Assembly (NCBI GenBank): GCA_016938035.1
Contig: JAFGVK010000001.1
Span: 1-52,775, forward strand
DNA from: Deltaproteobacteria bacterium
Lineage (GTDB): Bacteria; Myxococcota_A; UBA796; GCA-2862545
Direction of reading: 5' to 3'
DNA: 52,775 nt
The notes beneath the pieces are model-generated. The model was not told where the DNA came from. It ran no database searches and saw only the letters and a list, made by a program, of their open reading frames with translations. Position 1 is the stretch's first letter. Each line of letters begins with the position of its first letter. Both the position numbers and the translations under genes were made by a program. Positions 18,857 to 27,312 of the stretch are shown here, in pieces.

Positions 18857-18982
18857 GGCGATCCCCAGGGCGAAGAGGCCGCCCATCAGGATCGAAGACG
18901 AGAACAGGTGAGGGGCACCGTAGAACCCCTCCTCCCACCGCAAATTGACGGACGCCTGCGTGATCAGCATCACCCCCTCCAT
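18665..18982 (-). CDS. Small polytopic membrane protein
   Basis: The product is at least 105 aa with three clear hydrophobic segments (around LMGGLFALGIASVQVLG, VLAVLGLMLIWLP and LIGFATLVVVFQ) and a basic, charged tail LRRSKKRDEVSGD. I cannot assign a family. The same frame stays open upstream and would add a further hydrophobic helix (LFRIIIALLHGIIALLLT), yet it holds no ATG, GTG or TTG. The true N-terminus may therefore be longer and use an unusual start. It overlaps the 3' end of the PH-domain gene tail to tail by 192 bp. Confidence 0.65.
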   Translation of the reverse strand: MEGVMLITQASVNLRWEEGFYGAPHLFSSSILMGGLFALGIASVQVLGSVGFVTRRRWGSHVLAVLGLMLIWLPQLQLIGFATLVVVFQDLWLRRSKKRDEVSGD

Positions 18983-19111
18983 GGTGAGGAGCAGCGCGAT
19001 GATCCCGTGAAGCAGCGCGATGATGATCCGAAACAGGGGGCCCCCGGTGGACCGTCCAGAGACCCTGCCCTCCCGAGGGCGCGGGTTCCCTGAGGTCCAA
19101 GGCGAAGAAGA

Positions 19112-19188
<77 letters not shown>

Positions 19189-19372
19189 GTGATCCCCTCT
19201 TTATGGGCGCGGACGGGTCCAGACCAGATTTGAGCCTTGAGAAAATCTCGACACTTGCATGACGAACGGAAAACCCTCGGTTGGTTCGTGCGTATTCTGT
19301 GAAGTTCCCGACTGATGCCGGCCCCGCCCCGCGGCTATCTGTTACCGTGCCCCCATCGCGGGAGGAAGTATC

Positions 19373-21373
19373 GTGAGCATTCTCCAGCAAGCCGGAACCC
19401 TGGGATACTTGATCGCAGGCGTGGGTGGCTTGGGACTCTTGGTTGTTCTTGCATTTGCGGGGCTTGGTGTGACCAAGCGCCGTGTCCCTATGGCCCTCTG
19501 GTTTCTGCTGCCCATGTTGGTGGCGGCCCTAGGGGCGATCGGCACATGGTTGGGCGCAGGTGCTGCGGTGGAGGCCATGCTGAGCGCCAGCGCGGACCAG
19601 CGCATGGTCTCAGCCCTGTCGGGGATGATTTCGGCGCTGCAGCCTGATCTCCTCTCGCGTTGGGTGGGGGCCTTCTTGTTCATCGCGATCGCCTGGGGCG
19701 CGGGCCTCGCGGCGGCGCTCGGCGCTGGGGCGGAGCGGCGGTGGACCATCGGCGCCTCGGTGATCTCCGGGATCGTGACCCTGATCAGCACCGGCGCGCT
19801 CGTCGCCTATTGGTCCTCCAATGGACAGGGCGGCGCTGGCTATCTCTTCGCGGGGATGCTCCTGGTGGGCGGCATCGGGGTCGCGGTCGGCTCTGTTCGG
19901 CGCGCCCTGGAGGAGGACACCCACAGGGTGGCCGCCTTCCGCTTCACCTCCGGCATCGCGCTGATGATGGCGATCTCCTACGGGGGACACGCGCTCTCCA
20001 TCGACTCCAACGACGCCCTCTACGCGGCCATCCTCTCGGGGGACTCCGCCGCCGTGGACATGGCCATCCTGCAGGGGGGCGTGATCTCGACCCTCTCCTG
20101 GCTGGGCCTGGGGATGGCGTTCCTGGTTGGCCTGGTGGGGTACTTCTCCGAGTTTGGAGATGTGATTGAGCGCCGGACCCTGTTCGACCTGGTGGCCACC
20201 CTCACCCTGGCGGTGCTGGTGTGGGGGGTCCACAAGGTGGAGGAGCTCCGCGTGGACGCGCTCCACGATGTGGCGGTGCTCGCCCCCATCGCGGAGGTCA
20301 ACAGCCGCTCGGACCTCAGCTGGACCAAGGGCGCGGATCTTCCCTCGGGGTCCCTGTTCTTTGGCTCCCAGGCGGAGTGGATTCGCCCGATGGTCCCGTT
20401 CTTCGGCGACCTGGTGGTGTGGCGCAAGGACCACTGGGTCCGCACCCACACCTGGACCGGCAAGGGTTGGGCCCTCGACGAGAAGAAGCTGGACGAGGTG
20501 AAGCTCGGTACCGAGTTCCCCGTCCTGCTGATGATCGGGACCGGCGAGCCGGTCAAGCCTGTGCTGGACCTGCTCAAGGCAGCCCAGGGGACCGAGGTCC
20601 AATTCGGCCTGCTCATCCGCGTGGCCGATGAGCTCACCGAGTACACCAAGGCCGAGACGCTCCCCTCCAAGGTGTCGATGCTCCCCATCGCGCTGGACGA
20701 GCAGCCGGCGGATTTCGCTGGTGGAAAGGTCTGGGTGCTGGCCAACAGCCAGCAGGTCTATGTCGGGCCCGTCCGCTACTGGGGCGAGGAGGCCGACAAC
20801 AAGAAGGAGATCGCCCTGCGTATGGATAAGGCGGTCGAGGCCTTCGACGCGGCTGGCGTGCAGGTGGTCGTCTCAGAGCGCGCGCGCGTCCGGGACATCG
20901 TCGATGCCAAGCTCGCCGTCACCTACAAGAAGGGCGTGGACGGCTTTGAGCCCTCCGGGAAGTGGGCCAACCTCACGGTGGGCGACCTCGAGGAGGTCTT
21001 GGTGAAGGCTGAGGAGGGCTTCGAGGCGCCCGTGGCGGAGGAGATGAGCCTCAACGCTAGGATCACCAAGGGCGCTCTCGACAAGGACCGCGCGGTCAAG
21101 GTCGTGGAGTGGGAGACCGGGGCCCTGGCCGCCTGTGCCTCCGGCTTTGAGGAGGGTGACAAGCGCGGGCGGATGATGCTGTCCTTCACCATCACCCCTG
21201 CGGGTCGCGCTAACAGCGAGATGACCGAGGACCGCCGCAACGAGGTCAAGGCGCAGCCAGTGTGGGACTGCGTGCTCGACCGCCTCACGAGGATCTCGTT
21301 CCCGAAGGTGGAGGTCCCAGAGGGGACTGATCCTGTGGACTCCGAGATGGAGCTGACGCTGGTCTACCGCTAG
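19373..21373 (+). CDS. Polytopic membrane protein with C-terminal AgmX/PglI-like domain
   Basis: The product is 666 aa from a GTG preceded by GGAGGAAG. The N-terminal ~290 residues form about seven hydrophobic helices. They are laid out loosely like a MotA/TolQ-type channel with extra helices. A soluble region follows from about 300. The last ~95 residues resemble the AgmX/PglI C-terminal domain known from gliding-motility proteins: a Cys (LAACASGF), RGRMMLSFTITPAGR, a second Cys (WDCVLDRL) and FPKVEVPEG. The role may be energy-linked transport or motility across the envelope. This is inference from the domain. A strong terminator follows the stop. Confidence 0.72.
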   Translation: MSILQQAGTLGYLIAGVGGLGLLVVLAFAGLGVTKRRVPMALWFLLPMLVAALGAIGTWLGAGAAVEAMLSASADQRMVSALSGMISALQPDLLSRWVGAFLFIAIAWGAGLAAALGAGAERRWTIGASVISGIVTLISTGALVAYWSSNGQGGAGYLFAGMLLVGGIGVAVGSVRRALEEDTHRVAAFRFTSGIALMMAISYGGHALSIDSNDALYAAILSGDSAAVDMAILQGGVISTLSWLGLGMAFLVGLVGYFSEFGDVIERRTLFDLVATLTLAVLVWGVHKVEELRVDALHDVAVLAPIAEVNSRSDLSWTKGADLPSGSLFFGSQAEWIRPMVPFFGDLVVWRKDHWVRTHTWTGKGWALDEKKLDEVKLGTEFPVLLMIGTGEPVKPVLDLLKAAQGTEVQFGLLIRVADELTEYTKAETLPSKVSMLPIALDEQPADFAGGKVWVLANSQQVYVGPVRYWGEEADNKKEIALRMDKAVEAFDAAGVQVVVSERARVRDIVDAKLAVTYKKGVDGFEPSGKWANLTVGDLEEVLVKAEEGFEAPVAEEMSLNARITKGALDKDRAVKVVEWETGALAACASGFEEGDKRGRMMLSFTITPAGRANSEMTEDRRNEVKAQPVWDCVLDRLTRISFPKVEVPEGTDPVDSEMELTLVYR

Positions 21374-21392
21374 GCTCGGGTCTTCAGACATC

Positions 21393-21422
21393 GGCTCGCC
21401 CCTCGGGGCGGGCCTTTTTTTT
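21393..21422 (+). terminator. Rho-independent terminator
   Basis: A 10-bp stem (21393-21402 with 21405-21414, one G-T pair) has a 2-nt apical spacer and is followed directly by eight T residues at 21415-21422. It lies 20 nt after the stop of the AgmX/PglI-domain gene and ends that transcription unit. Confidence 0.93.
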
Positions 21423-21451
21423 GGCACCGCGGCGAGGGCACCCGGTGCCCT

Positions 21452-21743
21452 CTACGGGCGATTCCGGCCCATGCGTCCGGCCCCTACTCACGATAGCCGG
21501 CGGTTCGCATTGCAGAACCTGCATTATGGACAAGGCCGCGATAATCGTGACCGATCGGCTCGGGCCCAGCAGGCCCCCGCGGCCCCCGCCACGCCCGTGG
21601 AGCGTCGCGGCAGGGTGCTTTCAGGCACCCACCACCGTGATCGGCCCGTTCCTGGCTCTCCGCGCCGGGCGCTGGGTCATGCCGAGCCTCAGCCAAGCGG
21701 GTGGTTCCACGACGATGTACGCTCGGACTGGATTTTCTGTCAG
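21452..21743 (+). mobile_element. MITE-like R1 element, copy 1
   Basis: This non-coding element of about 290 bp has no ORF of its own. Its 5' end (GATTCCGGCCCATGCGTCCGG) and 3' end (GGACTGGATTTTCTGTCAG) are imperfect inverted repeats of each other. The interior block ATCGTGACCGATCGGCTCGGG is shared with the other copies at 28.5, 29.1, 43.0 and 52.0 kb. Its right end overlaps the 3' end of the convergent lipoprotein gene, whose TGA stop lies within the terminal repeat. Confidence 0.78.
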
Positions 21744-22252
21744 GGGGTCACGCTCACCGCGACGTTGAGCGAGAGCAGGTGCCCCCCGCGCGCCGCGTTG
21801 CCGTCGAGCTCATAGCTCTGCAGGGCCGGACCGGCGGCGCTGAAGGCCCACGCACCGGCCTGCCAGTCGCCGCTGGAGAACCCGGAGACGCCGTCCTCCA
21901 GGAACAGGTCAACCTGCAGCGTAGGGGCGGCCCCGTTGAGATCCGCGATCCCCTCGGCACCCCCCTGGACTTCCAGCCTGGCGATCGCCTCACCGAGCAT
22001 GGTCAGCAGGATCACGGTGTGATCCCCCGCGTCGCTGGCGCAGGCCGCGGGGGATCCCTGGTAGGTGACGGTGGGATCCCAATTTGCCACGTAGTCCAGC
22101 CCGTCGATCTGGAGCCTTCGCACCAGCACCTCACCGGCGGCGCGGTGGGTTCCCGCGGGGCAGCCATCGCTGGAGATCGCAGTGTCGGTGTTGTTTTCGA
22201 GCCCGTCGCAGCCGGCGATGGACAGCAGGAGGGCGAGCGGAAGTGCGGACAT
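21740..22252 (-). CDS. Predicted lipoprotein of unknown function
   Basis: The product is 170 aa. ATG 22252 gives a signal LPLALLLSIAGC with Cys14 at the lipobox; the mature N-terminus is Asn/Thr/Asp-rich (DGLENNTDTAISSDG). The remainder is predicted beta-rich, with no family I recognise. Its TGA stop (minus strand, 21742-21740) falls inside the terminal inverted repeat of the R1 element. The original C-terminus may therefore have been altered by that insertion. It is divergent from the lipoprotein gene at 22435. Confidence 0.72.
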   Translation of the reverse strand: MSALPLALLLSIAGCDGLENNTDTAISSDGCPAGTHRAAGEVLVRRLQIDGLDYVANWDPTVTYQGSPAACASDAGDHTVILLTMLGEAIARLEVQGGAEGIADLNGAAPTLQVDLFLEDGVSGFSSGDWQAGAWAFSAAGPALQSYELDGNAARGGHLLSLNVAVSVTP

Positions 22253-22363
22253 GATGGCTCCGTGGCCGGGGGGGGCTGCTTCTTCTGTGCAGGTGTTTGC
22301 GCATCTACGCAAGCGCGATTACCGGTGACGCGATACACATTTTTTGCACTGTGATAACACCTC

Positions 22364-22387
22364 GAGTCTTCACACTCGCGAAGACTC
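22364..22387 (+). promoter_or_regulatory. Hairpin in lipoprotein leader
   Basis: A perfect 8-bp inverted repeat, GAGTCTTC (22364-22371) and GAAGACTC (22380-22387), has an 8-nt loop. It lies 47 nt before the ATG at 22435 and just after an unusually AT-rich stretch (22333-22360) that probably holds the promoter. It could be an operator or an mRNA stability hairpin. Confidence 0.4.
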
Positions 22388-22434
22388 TCTCCCGCGGGTC
22401 TCCTCGCTGGAGATGCAACGAGTAGGAGGGCGCG

Positions 22435-23214
22435 ATGCGCTTCGGAATAGTAACGCTTGTGATGGTACTCGCTGGGTGCAGCTCAAAGACGGTCGACGGG
22501 ACCCTCATCGATGGGCTCACGCAGCAGCCGCTCGCTGGCAAGACCCTGGTGGCCTCGGCCGAGGGCGTCAGCCTGACCTGCCAGAAGGTCTCGGCCAACA
22601 CGGATGACGCGGGCAAGTTTGTCCTGGAGGGCGCCTGTCTCGATGACGCGGCCTACCAGCTGAAGGTCACAGACGAGAACCTGTGGCTGGAGACCGCCGA
22701 GGTTCCTCAGGGCGGGTACGAGGGCCCCACGCAGTTCATCGCCTGGCGTGCCCCCAAGGGTGACGGCATCTACGCCTTGTCTGGTGACACCCTCACCATG
22801 CTCAGGACCGACTCCGACGTGAAGCGCGAGACGATCAAGGGGACCGAGGAGGAGGTGCTCTACCCGGTGAAGATGCCGGACCAGATCAGCAAGGTGAAGG
22901 CCGGTGATTTCTTGGTCGCGACCACAAAGGATCTCTGCGACAACACCAAGATCGTGCCGGTGTTCCAGGACCAGGGCGTTCGGACCTTCGCAGACGATAG
23001 CACCATCCAGGACTGGTGGTACATCGGTGTGAAATTCTCCTCGGACACCGAGTTTGAGCGCACGGTGGCCAGCTGGGACAAGAGCAAGGAGGTTCACGTC
23101 GAGAAGGGCGACCGCGCCTTCTGTTTCCTCCCGGTGAACGTGCTCACCGCCGGCAGGTACTCGGTGATGAAGGAAGGCGACAAGCGCGTCCGCATGATGG
23201 ACGTCGAGGGCTGA
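22435..23214 (+). CDS. Lipoprotein with N-terminal carboxypeptidase-regulatory-like domain
   Basis: The product is 259 aa. A TAGGAGGG ribosome-binding site precedes the ATG. The signal FGIVTLVMVLAGC ends at Cys15 (lipobox LAGC). Residues about 20-90 have the pattern of the carboxypeptidase-regulatory/SpaA-like beta-sandwich (GTLIDGLTQQPLAGKTLVAS, then TDDAGKFVLEGACL). The C-terminal ~150 residues are not recognised. A surface or outer-membrane location is likely. Confidence 0.75.
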   Translation: MRFGIVTLVMVLAGCSSKTVDGTLIDGLTQQPLAGKTLVASAEGVSLTCQKVSANTDDAGKFVLEGACLDDAAYQLKVTDENLWLETAEVPQGGYEGPTQFIAWRAPKGDGIYALSGDTLTMLRTDSDVKRETIKGTEEEVLYPVKMPDQISKVKAGDFLVATTKDLCDNTKIVPVFQDQGVRTFADDSTIQDWWYIGVKFSSDTEFERTVASWDKSKEVHVEKGDRAFCFLPVNVLTAGRYSVMKEGDKRVRMMDVEG

Positions 23215-23228
23215 GCTGCGTGAGGTCC

Positions 23229-23255
23229 ACGCCGGCACCGCCAGGGAGCCGGCGT
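23229..23255 (+). terminator. Hairpin after lipoprotein gene
   Basis: A perfect 8-bp stem ACGCCGGC/GCCGGCGT with an 11-nt loop begins 14 nt after the stop codon. No T tract follows, so it may act as an mRNA end or a weak or Rho-assisted terminator. Confidence 0.4.
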
Positions 23256-23570
23256 CGACACAGGCCGTGAGCAGGCGCAGCCGCCGCCGCTCCGGCCAGC
23301 GCGCCCCTTCACCCTCCCCGAGGGTGCACCAGGGGTCGTCCAGCTCGCGGGATGTCCGCAGGCGGGCCGCTCCTCGCGCCGAGCAGGCGCTCGGGGCGCC
23401 GCGGCCAGCGGCGCGGTGTGGATCGGTCGCCTCTCGCGCCCTCGAGGGCCACCGCGATCCTCGGAGGAGCCGCCGCCGGGCCCTGTGCGCACCCTCACGG
23501 ACTGCGCCGTTGGCGGCGCGTGGCTTGCTGACGGTGCCCCATGGGCGGAGGATCGTGGGCGCCCCGGTCC
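23256..23570. other. Convergent gap without a gene
   Basis: This is GC-rich sequence between two converging genes. A small hairpin CACCCTccccgAGGGTG is visible near 23309. I see no repeat-family member and no supported ORF in it. Confidence 0.5.
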
Positions 23571-24188
23571 CTAGACGAGGAGCCGCCTCGCCTCGTCGGG
23601 GAGCAGCAGCGCGAAATAGGCGTCGTCGTTCAGGCCCCCTCTGCCGCTCGGCTTGAAGCTGTGGCCGATCAGCACCTGGGCGGAGACCCGCCGCACCTTG
23701 TCGATCATGTCACCGTAGATGAAGGGGAACAGCGGGCGGTGCTGCTCGCTGAGCGCTGGGAATTCGCGGTGCTGTCCCGAGGGCATGAGGGTGTAGTCGA
23801 TCCACAGCTCCCCCGAGGCGTCGTCCGCCGGCCGGACCACGAAGTGCCCCGCGCCAGCCAGCAGCCGCACCAGCCAGGGGGTGTGGTTGTAGCCAACGAT
23901 CTCGTCCCCGACCCGGGCAAAGCGCTTCTCAAACCGACTGAACACCGGGAGCTGGTTGCGGCCCGTGGCGATGGTCACCCCGCCGTCCGGGCGGAGCAGT
24001 TCGTCAGGTCGCATCGGCGCACCCTCCGCGGCGAGGTCGAACAAGGCAGCCAGCTCTCGGCGGTTCAGCGCCCCGAGCCACCCCCGCAGGGCGCCGCTGT
24101 CCGCTTGATCGAGGGGAGCGCGCAGCGCGTCGAGGGACTGTGCGGTGGCGGGGAGCGGGAGCGGTGCGGTGAGGGCGGTGACGGGCAT
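23571..24188 (-). CDS. Hypothetical cytoplasmic protein
   Basis: The product is 205 aa from ATG 24188, with a GGAG-type ribosome-binding site. There is no signal peptide or membrane helix. The N-terminal half is helical (LRGWLGALNRRELAALFDLA). The C-terminal half has a distinctive block YGDMIDKVRRVSAQVLIGHS. I recognise no family. It is divergent from the SNF2 helicase gene with only 45 bp between the starts, so the two may share regulation. Confidence 0.65.
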   Translation of the reverse strand: MPVTALTAPLPLPATAQSLDALRAPLDQADSGALRGWLGALNRRELAALFDLAAEGAPMRPDELLRPDGGVTIATGRNQLPVFSRFEKRFARVGDEIVGYNHTPWLVRLLAGAGHFVVRPADDASGELWIDYTLMPSGQHREFPALSEQHRPLFPFIYGDMIDKVRRVSAQVLIGHSFKPSGRGGLNDDAYFALLLPDEARRLLV

Positions 24189-24233
24189 GGGCTCTCCTTG
24201 TGTTATCGGGATATCCGGCCCCGGGGAGGTGTC

Positions 24234-27158
24234 ATGGACCTGGACGGACTTCTCGTCGCCATCAGAGATGAGCTGGCGCCCAGGGCGTGGGCTGCGGCGG
24301 TGCTGCTCGCTCGCGAGGGGGCGGTGCGTGGGGTCTCGATCGGCGACGACGAGGTGCAGCTTCAGGTCAAGGATCGACAGGGGATGCCCCACACGGTGTG
24401 GCTGTTCCCCGACGATGAGGAGTGGGAGTGCGACTGCGGCATCCCCGGTTCGGTCTGTGTCCACGTGGCCGCCGCCGCCATCTCGCTGCACCAGAGCGGG
24501 CGGGAGGGGCTCGCGATGCCGGCGCCCAAGCACGAGTACCAGGTGCAGCTGCGATACGTCTTTCAGCAGGTGAAGAGCGATCTGAAGGTCCACAGGGAGG
24601 TTGTGTCCCCCGATGGGGGCGTCTCGCTCCTGGAGGGCACCCTGGCGGAGAGCGCCCTGTTCGCAACCCAGGCAGACGCCCTGGCGGAGTCCCTGCTGGT
24701 GACCGCGCCGCTGGGCCCGCTGCCCGCAGACACCCTGCGGCGCCTGATCGCGCAGCTCGACGGGCGCGAGGTGATGCTCGACGGCGCGGTGGTCCGCGTG
24801 TCCAACGAGCCGGTCCTGTTTCGGGTGCGGGTCACCGAGCAGGAGGGGGGCTTTAGGGTGGGGCTGTTCCGGCCTCCCGCGCTGGACGCGCTCTATCGAG
24901 GCGCGGCCCTGCTCGCGGGGGAGCTGCGGCCCACCTCGCACGGCTCGCTGCGGCCGGACCAGCGCAGACAGCTCGTGCAGGGGGTGTCGTTCCGCGCTGA
25001 CCAGGTGGGGCGGCTGGTGGGAGAGATCCTCCCCAGGCTCGCCGAGCAGATCCCGGTGGACATCGAGACCGATCGCCTGCCGTCGGGGACGCAGCTCGAG
25101 CCCAGGGTGCGCCTGCACCTCGCGGAGGTGGACGCGGGGCTGGAGGTCCGGGCTGAGGTCGCCTACGGAGAGCCCGCGGTGGCGGTGGTGCGCAACGGCG
25201 CGCTGCAGGCGCTCGGGGACGTCCACGCCGCGCGGGACATCGGCGCGGAGCGGCGGGTCGCCAGGGAGTACGAGGAGTGGACTGGCTTGCCCGTGGACTA
25301 CCGGCACGTGCTCTCGCCCAGCAGGGCTGCCGCCTTCCTGTCGGAGGTGGTGGCTGGCTTCAAGGGTGAGGTGGTCGGCAAGGTCCGCACCGAACGCTAC
25401 AGGATCGAGCGGCGCGCCGTCCGGCCAGAGATTCAGGTCCGGCCCGTCCAGGGCGGAGGCGGCTTCACCCTCGATGTGAGCTTCTCCGGTGAGCGGGGCA
25501 GCGCGGAGGCCCGCGATGTGCTGGTGGCTTGGCAGTCCAAGCGCCCGCTGGTGGCCCTGCGGGAAGGGGGCTTTGCGCCGCTCCCCGAGGCCTGGCTGAC
25601 CGAGAACGCCCCGCTGCTGCTGGAGCTCCTCGAGTCTCGCGACGAGCGGGGCAGGGTCCACCGGAACGCTACCGCCGCGCTGATGGAGCTGCTGGAGGGC
25701 ACGGAGGCGCAGATCCCGCCAGATCTTGAGCGGCTCAAGCGCTTCCTGGAGGGCGGCGAGGGCCTCCCGGAGGTGTTCCTGCCCTCCTCCTTCCGGGCCA
25801 CGCTGCGCCCCTACCAGGTGGCCGGCCTCCAGTGGCTCGGCTTCCTTCGGGACATGGAGCTGTCCGGGATTCTCGCCGATGACATGGGCCTCGGAAAGAC
25901 GGTCCAGACCCTCGCGATCATGGCCTCCACCCCTGGGCCGCACCTCGTGGTGGCGCCCACCTCGGTGCTCACCAATTGGGAACGCGAGGCTCAGCGCTTC
26001 GCGCCTTCCCTCCGGGTGAGTCTGTTCCATGGGCCGCGGCGCGAGTTGGATCTGGGCGCGGACATCGTCCTGACCTCCTACGCCCTGCTGCGGCTGGACC
26101 AGGAGCTGCTCGGAGCCCACGACTGGAACTGGGTGGTGCTGGACGAGGCGCAGGCGATCAAGAACCCCTCGTCGCAGACGGCACAGGCGGCCTTCGCCCT
26201 CGCGGGCCGGCACAGGCTCGCCCTGTCGGGCACCCCGGTGGAGAACCGCCTGGAGGAGCTCTGGAGCCTGTTCCGCTTCCTGATGCCGGGGCTGCTGGGC
26301 ACGCTGTCCTCGTTCAAAGAGCGCTTCTCTCGGCCGATCGAGGCGGGCGACCCGCGGGCGTCCAAGCTGCTCCGCGCCAGGATCCGGCCCTACGTCCTCC
26401 GGCGCCTCAAGCGCAACGTCGCGGCAGAGCTACCCCCTCTGACCGAGATCGTGGTCCAGTGCTCCATGGCGCAAGACCAGCAGCGCATCTACGACGCCAC
26501 CAGGGCCGCGGGGAGGGCGGAGGTCCAGCGGATGCTCAGCGAGCGGGGCAGCGGCGCGGTCGCCTTCTCGGTGCTGGAGGCGCTGCTGCGGATGCGGCAG
26601 GCGGCCTGCGATCCCGCGCTGGTGCCGGGGGTGGGGGACGAGGTGTCCTCCTGCAAGCTGGACCGGCTGGAGGAGATGTTGCTGGAGCTGGTGACCGACG
26701 ACCACAAGGTGCTCATCTTCTCCCAGTGGACTGGCCTGCTCGACCGGGTGGAGCCGCGCCTGAGGAGCCTCGGGGTCCCGTGGGTGCGCCTGGACGGCTC
26801 GACCAGGGACAGGGCGGCCGTGGTGGATCGGTTCCAGGATCCTGAGGGGCCGCCGGTGTTCCTCATCTCCCTCAAGGCGGGCGGCACCGGCCTGAACCTC
26901 ACCGCTGCGGACTACGTCATCCATCTGGATCCCTGGTGGAACCCGGCGGTGGAGCAGCAGGCGACCGATCGCGCGCACCGGATCGGACAGGACAAGCCCG
27001 TGGTGTCCTGCAGGTTGGTCGCTGAGGGCTCGGTAGAGGAGCAGATCCTCGTGCTTCAGGAGAGCAAGCGGAACCTGGCAGAGGCAGCCATCGGCGGCGA
27101 GGCGGGGATGCTCCGCGCGCTCACGGCGGACGAGCTGAGGAGCCTGTTCGACCTGTAG
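24234..27158 (+). CDS. SWIM zinc-finger SNF2-family helicase
   Basis: The product is 974 aa. ATG 24234 follows GGGGAGG. A SWIM-type zinc finger near the N-terminus has Cys66, Cys68, Cys75 and His77 (CDC, then CVH). Residues about 520-970 hold the SNF2 ATPase: motif I DDMGLGKTVQTLAIM (about 549), LVVAPTSVLTNWERE, motif II VVLDEAQAIKN, LALSGTPVENRLEELWS, then helicase-C motifs KVLIFSQWTGLLDRV, SLKAGGTGLNLT and DRAHRIGQ. It is a dsDNA-translocating ATPase that probably remodels protein-DNA complexes. It resembles bacterial HepA/RapA-type SNF2 proteins with an extra SWIM module. Confidence 0.95.
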   Translation: MDLDGLLVAIRDELAPRAWAAAVLLAREGAVRGVSIGDDEVQLQVKDRQGMPHTVWLFPDDEEWECDCGIPGSVCVHVAAAAISLHQSGREGLAMPAPKHEYQVQLRYVFQQVKSDLKVHREVVSPDGGVSLLEGTLAESALFATQADALAESLLVTAPLGPLPADTLRRLIAQLDGREVMLDGAVVRVSNEPVLFRVRVTEQEGGFRVGLFRPPALDALYRGAALLAGELRPTSHGSLRPDQRRQLVQGVSFRADQVGRLVGEILPRLAEQIPVDIETDRLPSGTQLEPRVRLHLAEVDAGLEVRAEVAYGEPAVAVVRNGALQALGDVHAARDIGAERRVAREYEEWTGLPVDYRHVLSPSRAAAFLSEVVAGFKGEVVGKVRTERYRIERRAVRPEIQVRPVQGGGGFTLDVSFSGERGSAEARDVLVAWQSKRPLVALREGGFAPLPEAWLTENAPLLLELLESRDERGRVHRNATAALMELLEGTEAQIPPDLERLKRFLEGGEGLPEVFLPSSFRATLRPYQVAGLQWLGFLRDMELSGILADDMGLGKTVQTLAIMASTPGPHLVVAPTSVLTNWEREAQRFAPSLRVSLFHGPRRELDLGADIVLTSYALLRLDQELLGAHDWNWVVLDEAQAIKNPSSQTAQAAFALAGRHRLALSGTPVENRLEELWSLFRFLMPGLLGTLSSFKERFSRPIEAGDPRASKLLRARIRPYVLRRLKRNVAAELPPLTEIVVQCSMAQDQQRIYDATRAAGRAEVQRMLSERGSGAVAFSVLEALLRMRQAACDPALVPGVGDEVSSCKLDRLEEMLLELVTDDHKVLIFSQWTGLLDRVEPRLRSLGVPWVRLDGSTRDRAAVVDRFQDPEGPPVFLISLKAGGTGLNLTAADYVIHLDPWWNPAVEQQATDRAHRIGQDKPVVSCRLVAEGSVEEQILVLQESKRNLAEAAIGGEAGMLRALTADELRSLFDL

Positions 27159-27273
27159 CGCGGGGCTGCGGCGCAGGAGGGCTGGTCGGGCGGATGTAGG
27201 CGGTGTCTGAGCGGCGTGCGGTGCGCAGCGATGCTCACCTCGCGGCCTTGCTCGCGAACGCGTCCGTCTGGGG

Positions 27274-27282
27274 TGTTATACT
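27274..27282 (+). promoter_or_regulatory. Predicted extended -10 promoter of the CpaB gene
   Basis: TG at 27274-27275, one spacer base and TATACT at 27277-27282 form an extended -10 element 30 nt before the ATG of the CpaB-like gene. No good -35 box is seen at normal spacing, as expected for extended -10 promoters. Confidence 0.5.
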
Positions 27283-27312
27283 GGCGCGGGTACTAGCCCC
27301 TCAGGGAGTGGT

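Noticed and set aside
22341-22360. Promoter with TTGCAC and TGATAA boxes before the 22435 lipoprotein
   Set aside because: The two boxes are only 2-3 nt apart, so they cannot be a -35/-10 pair.
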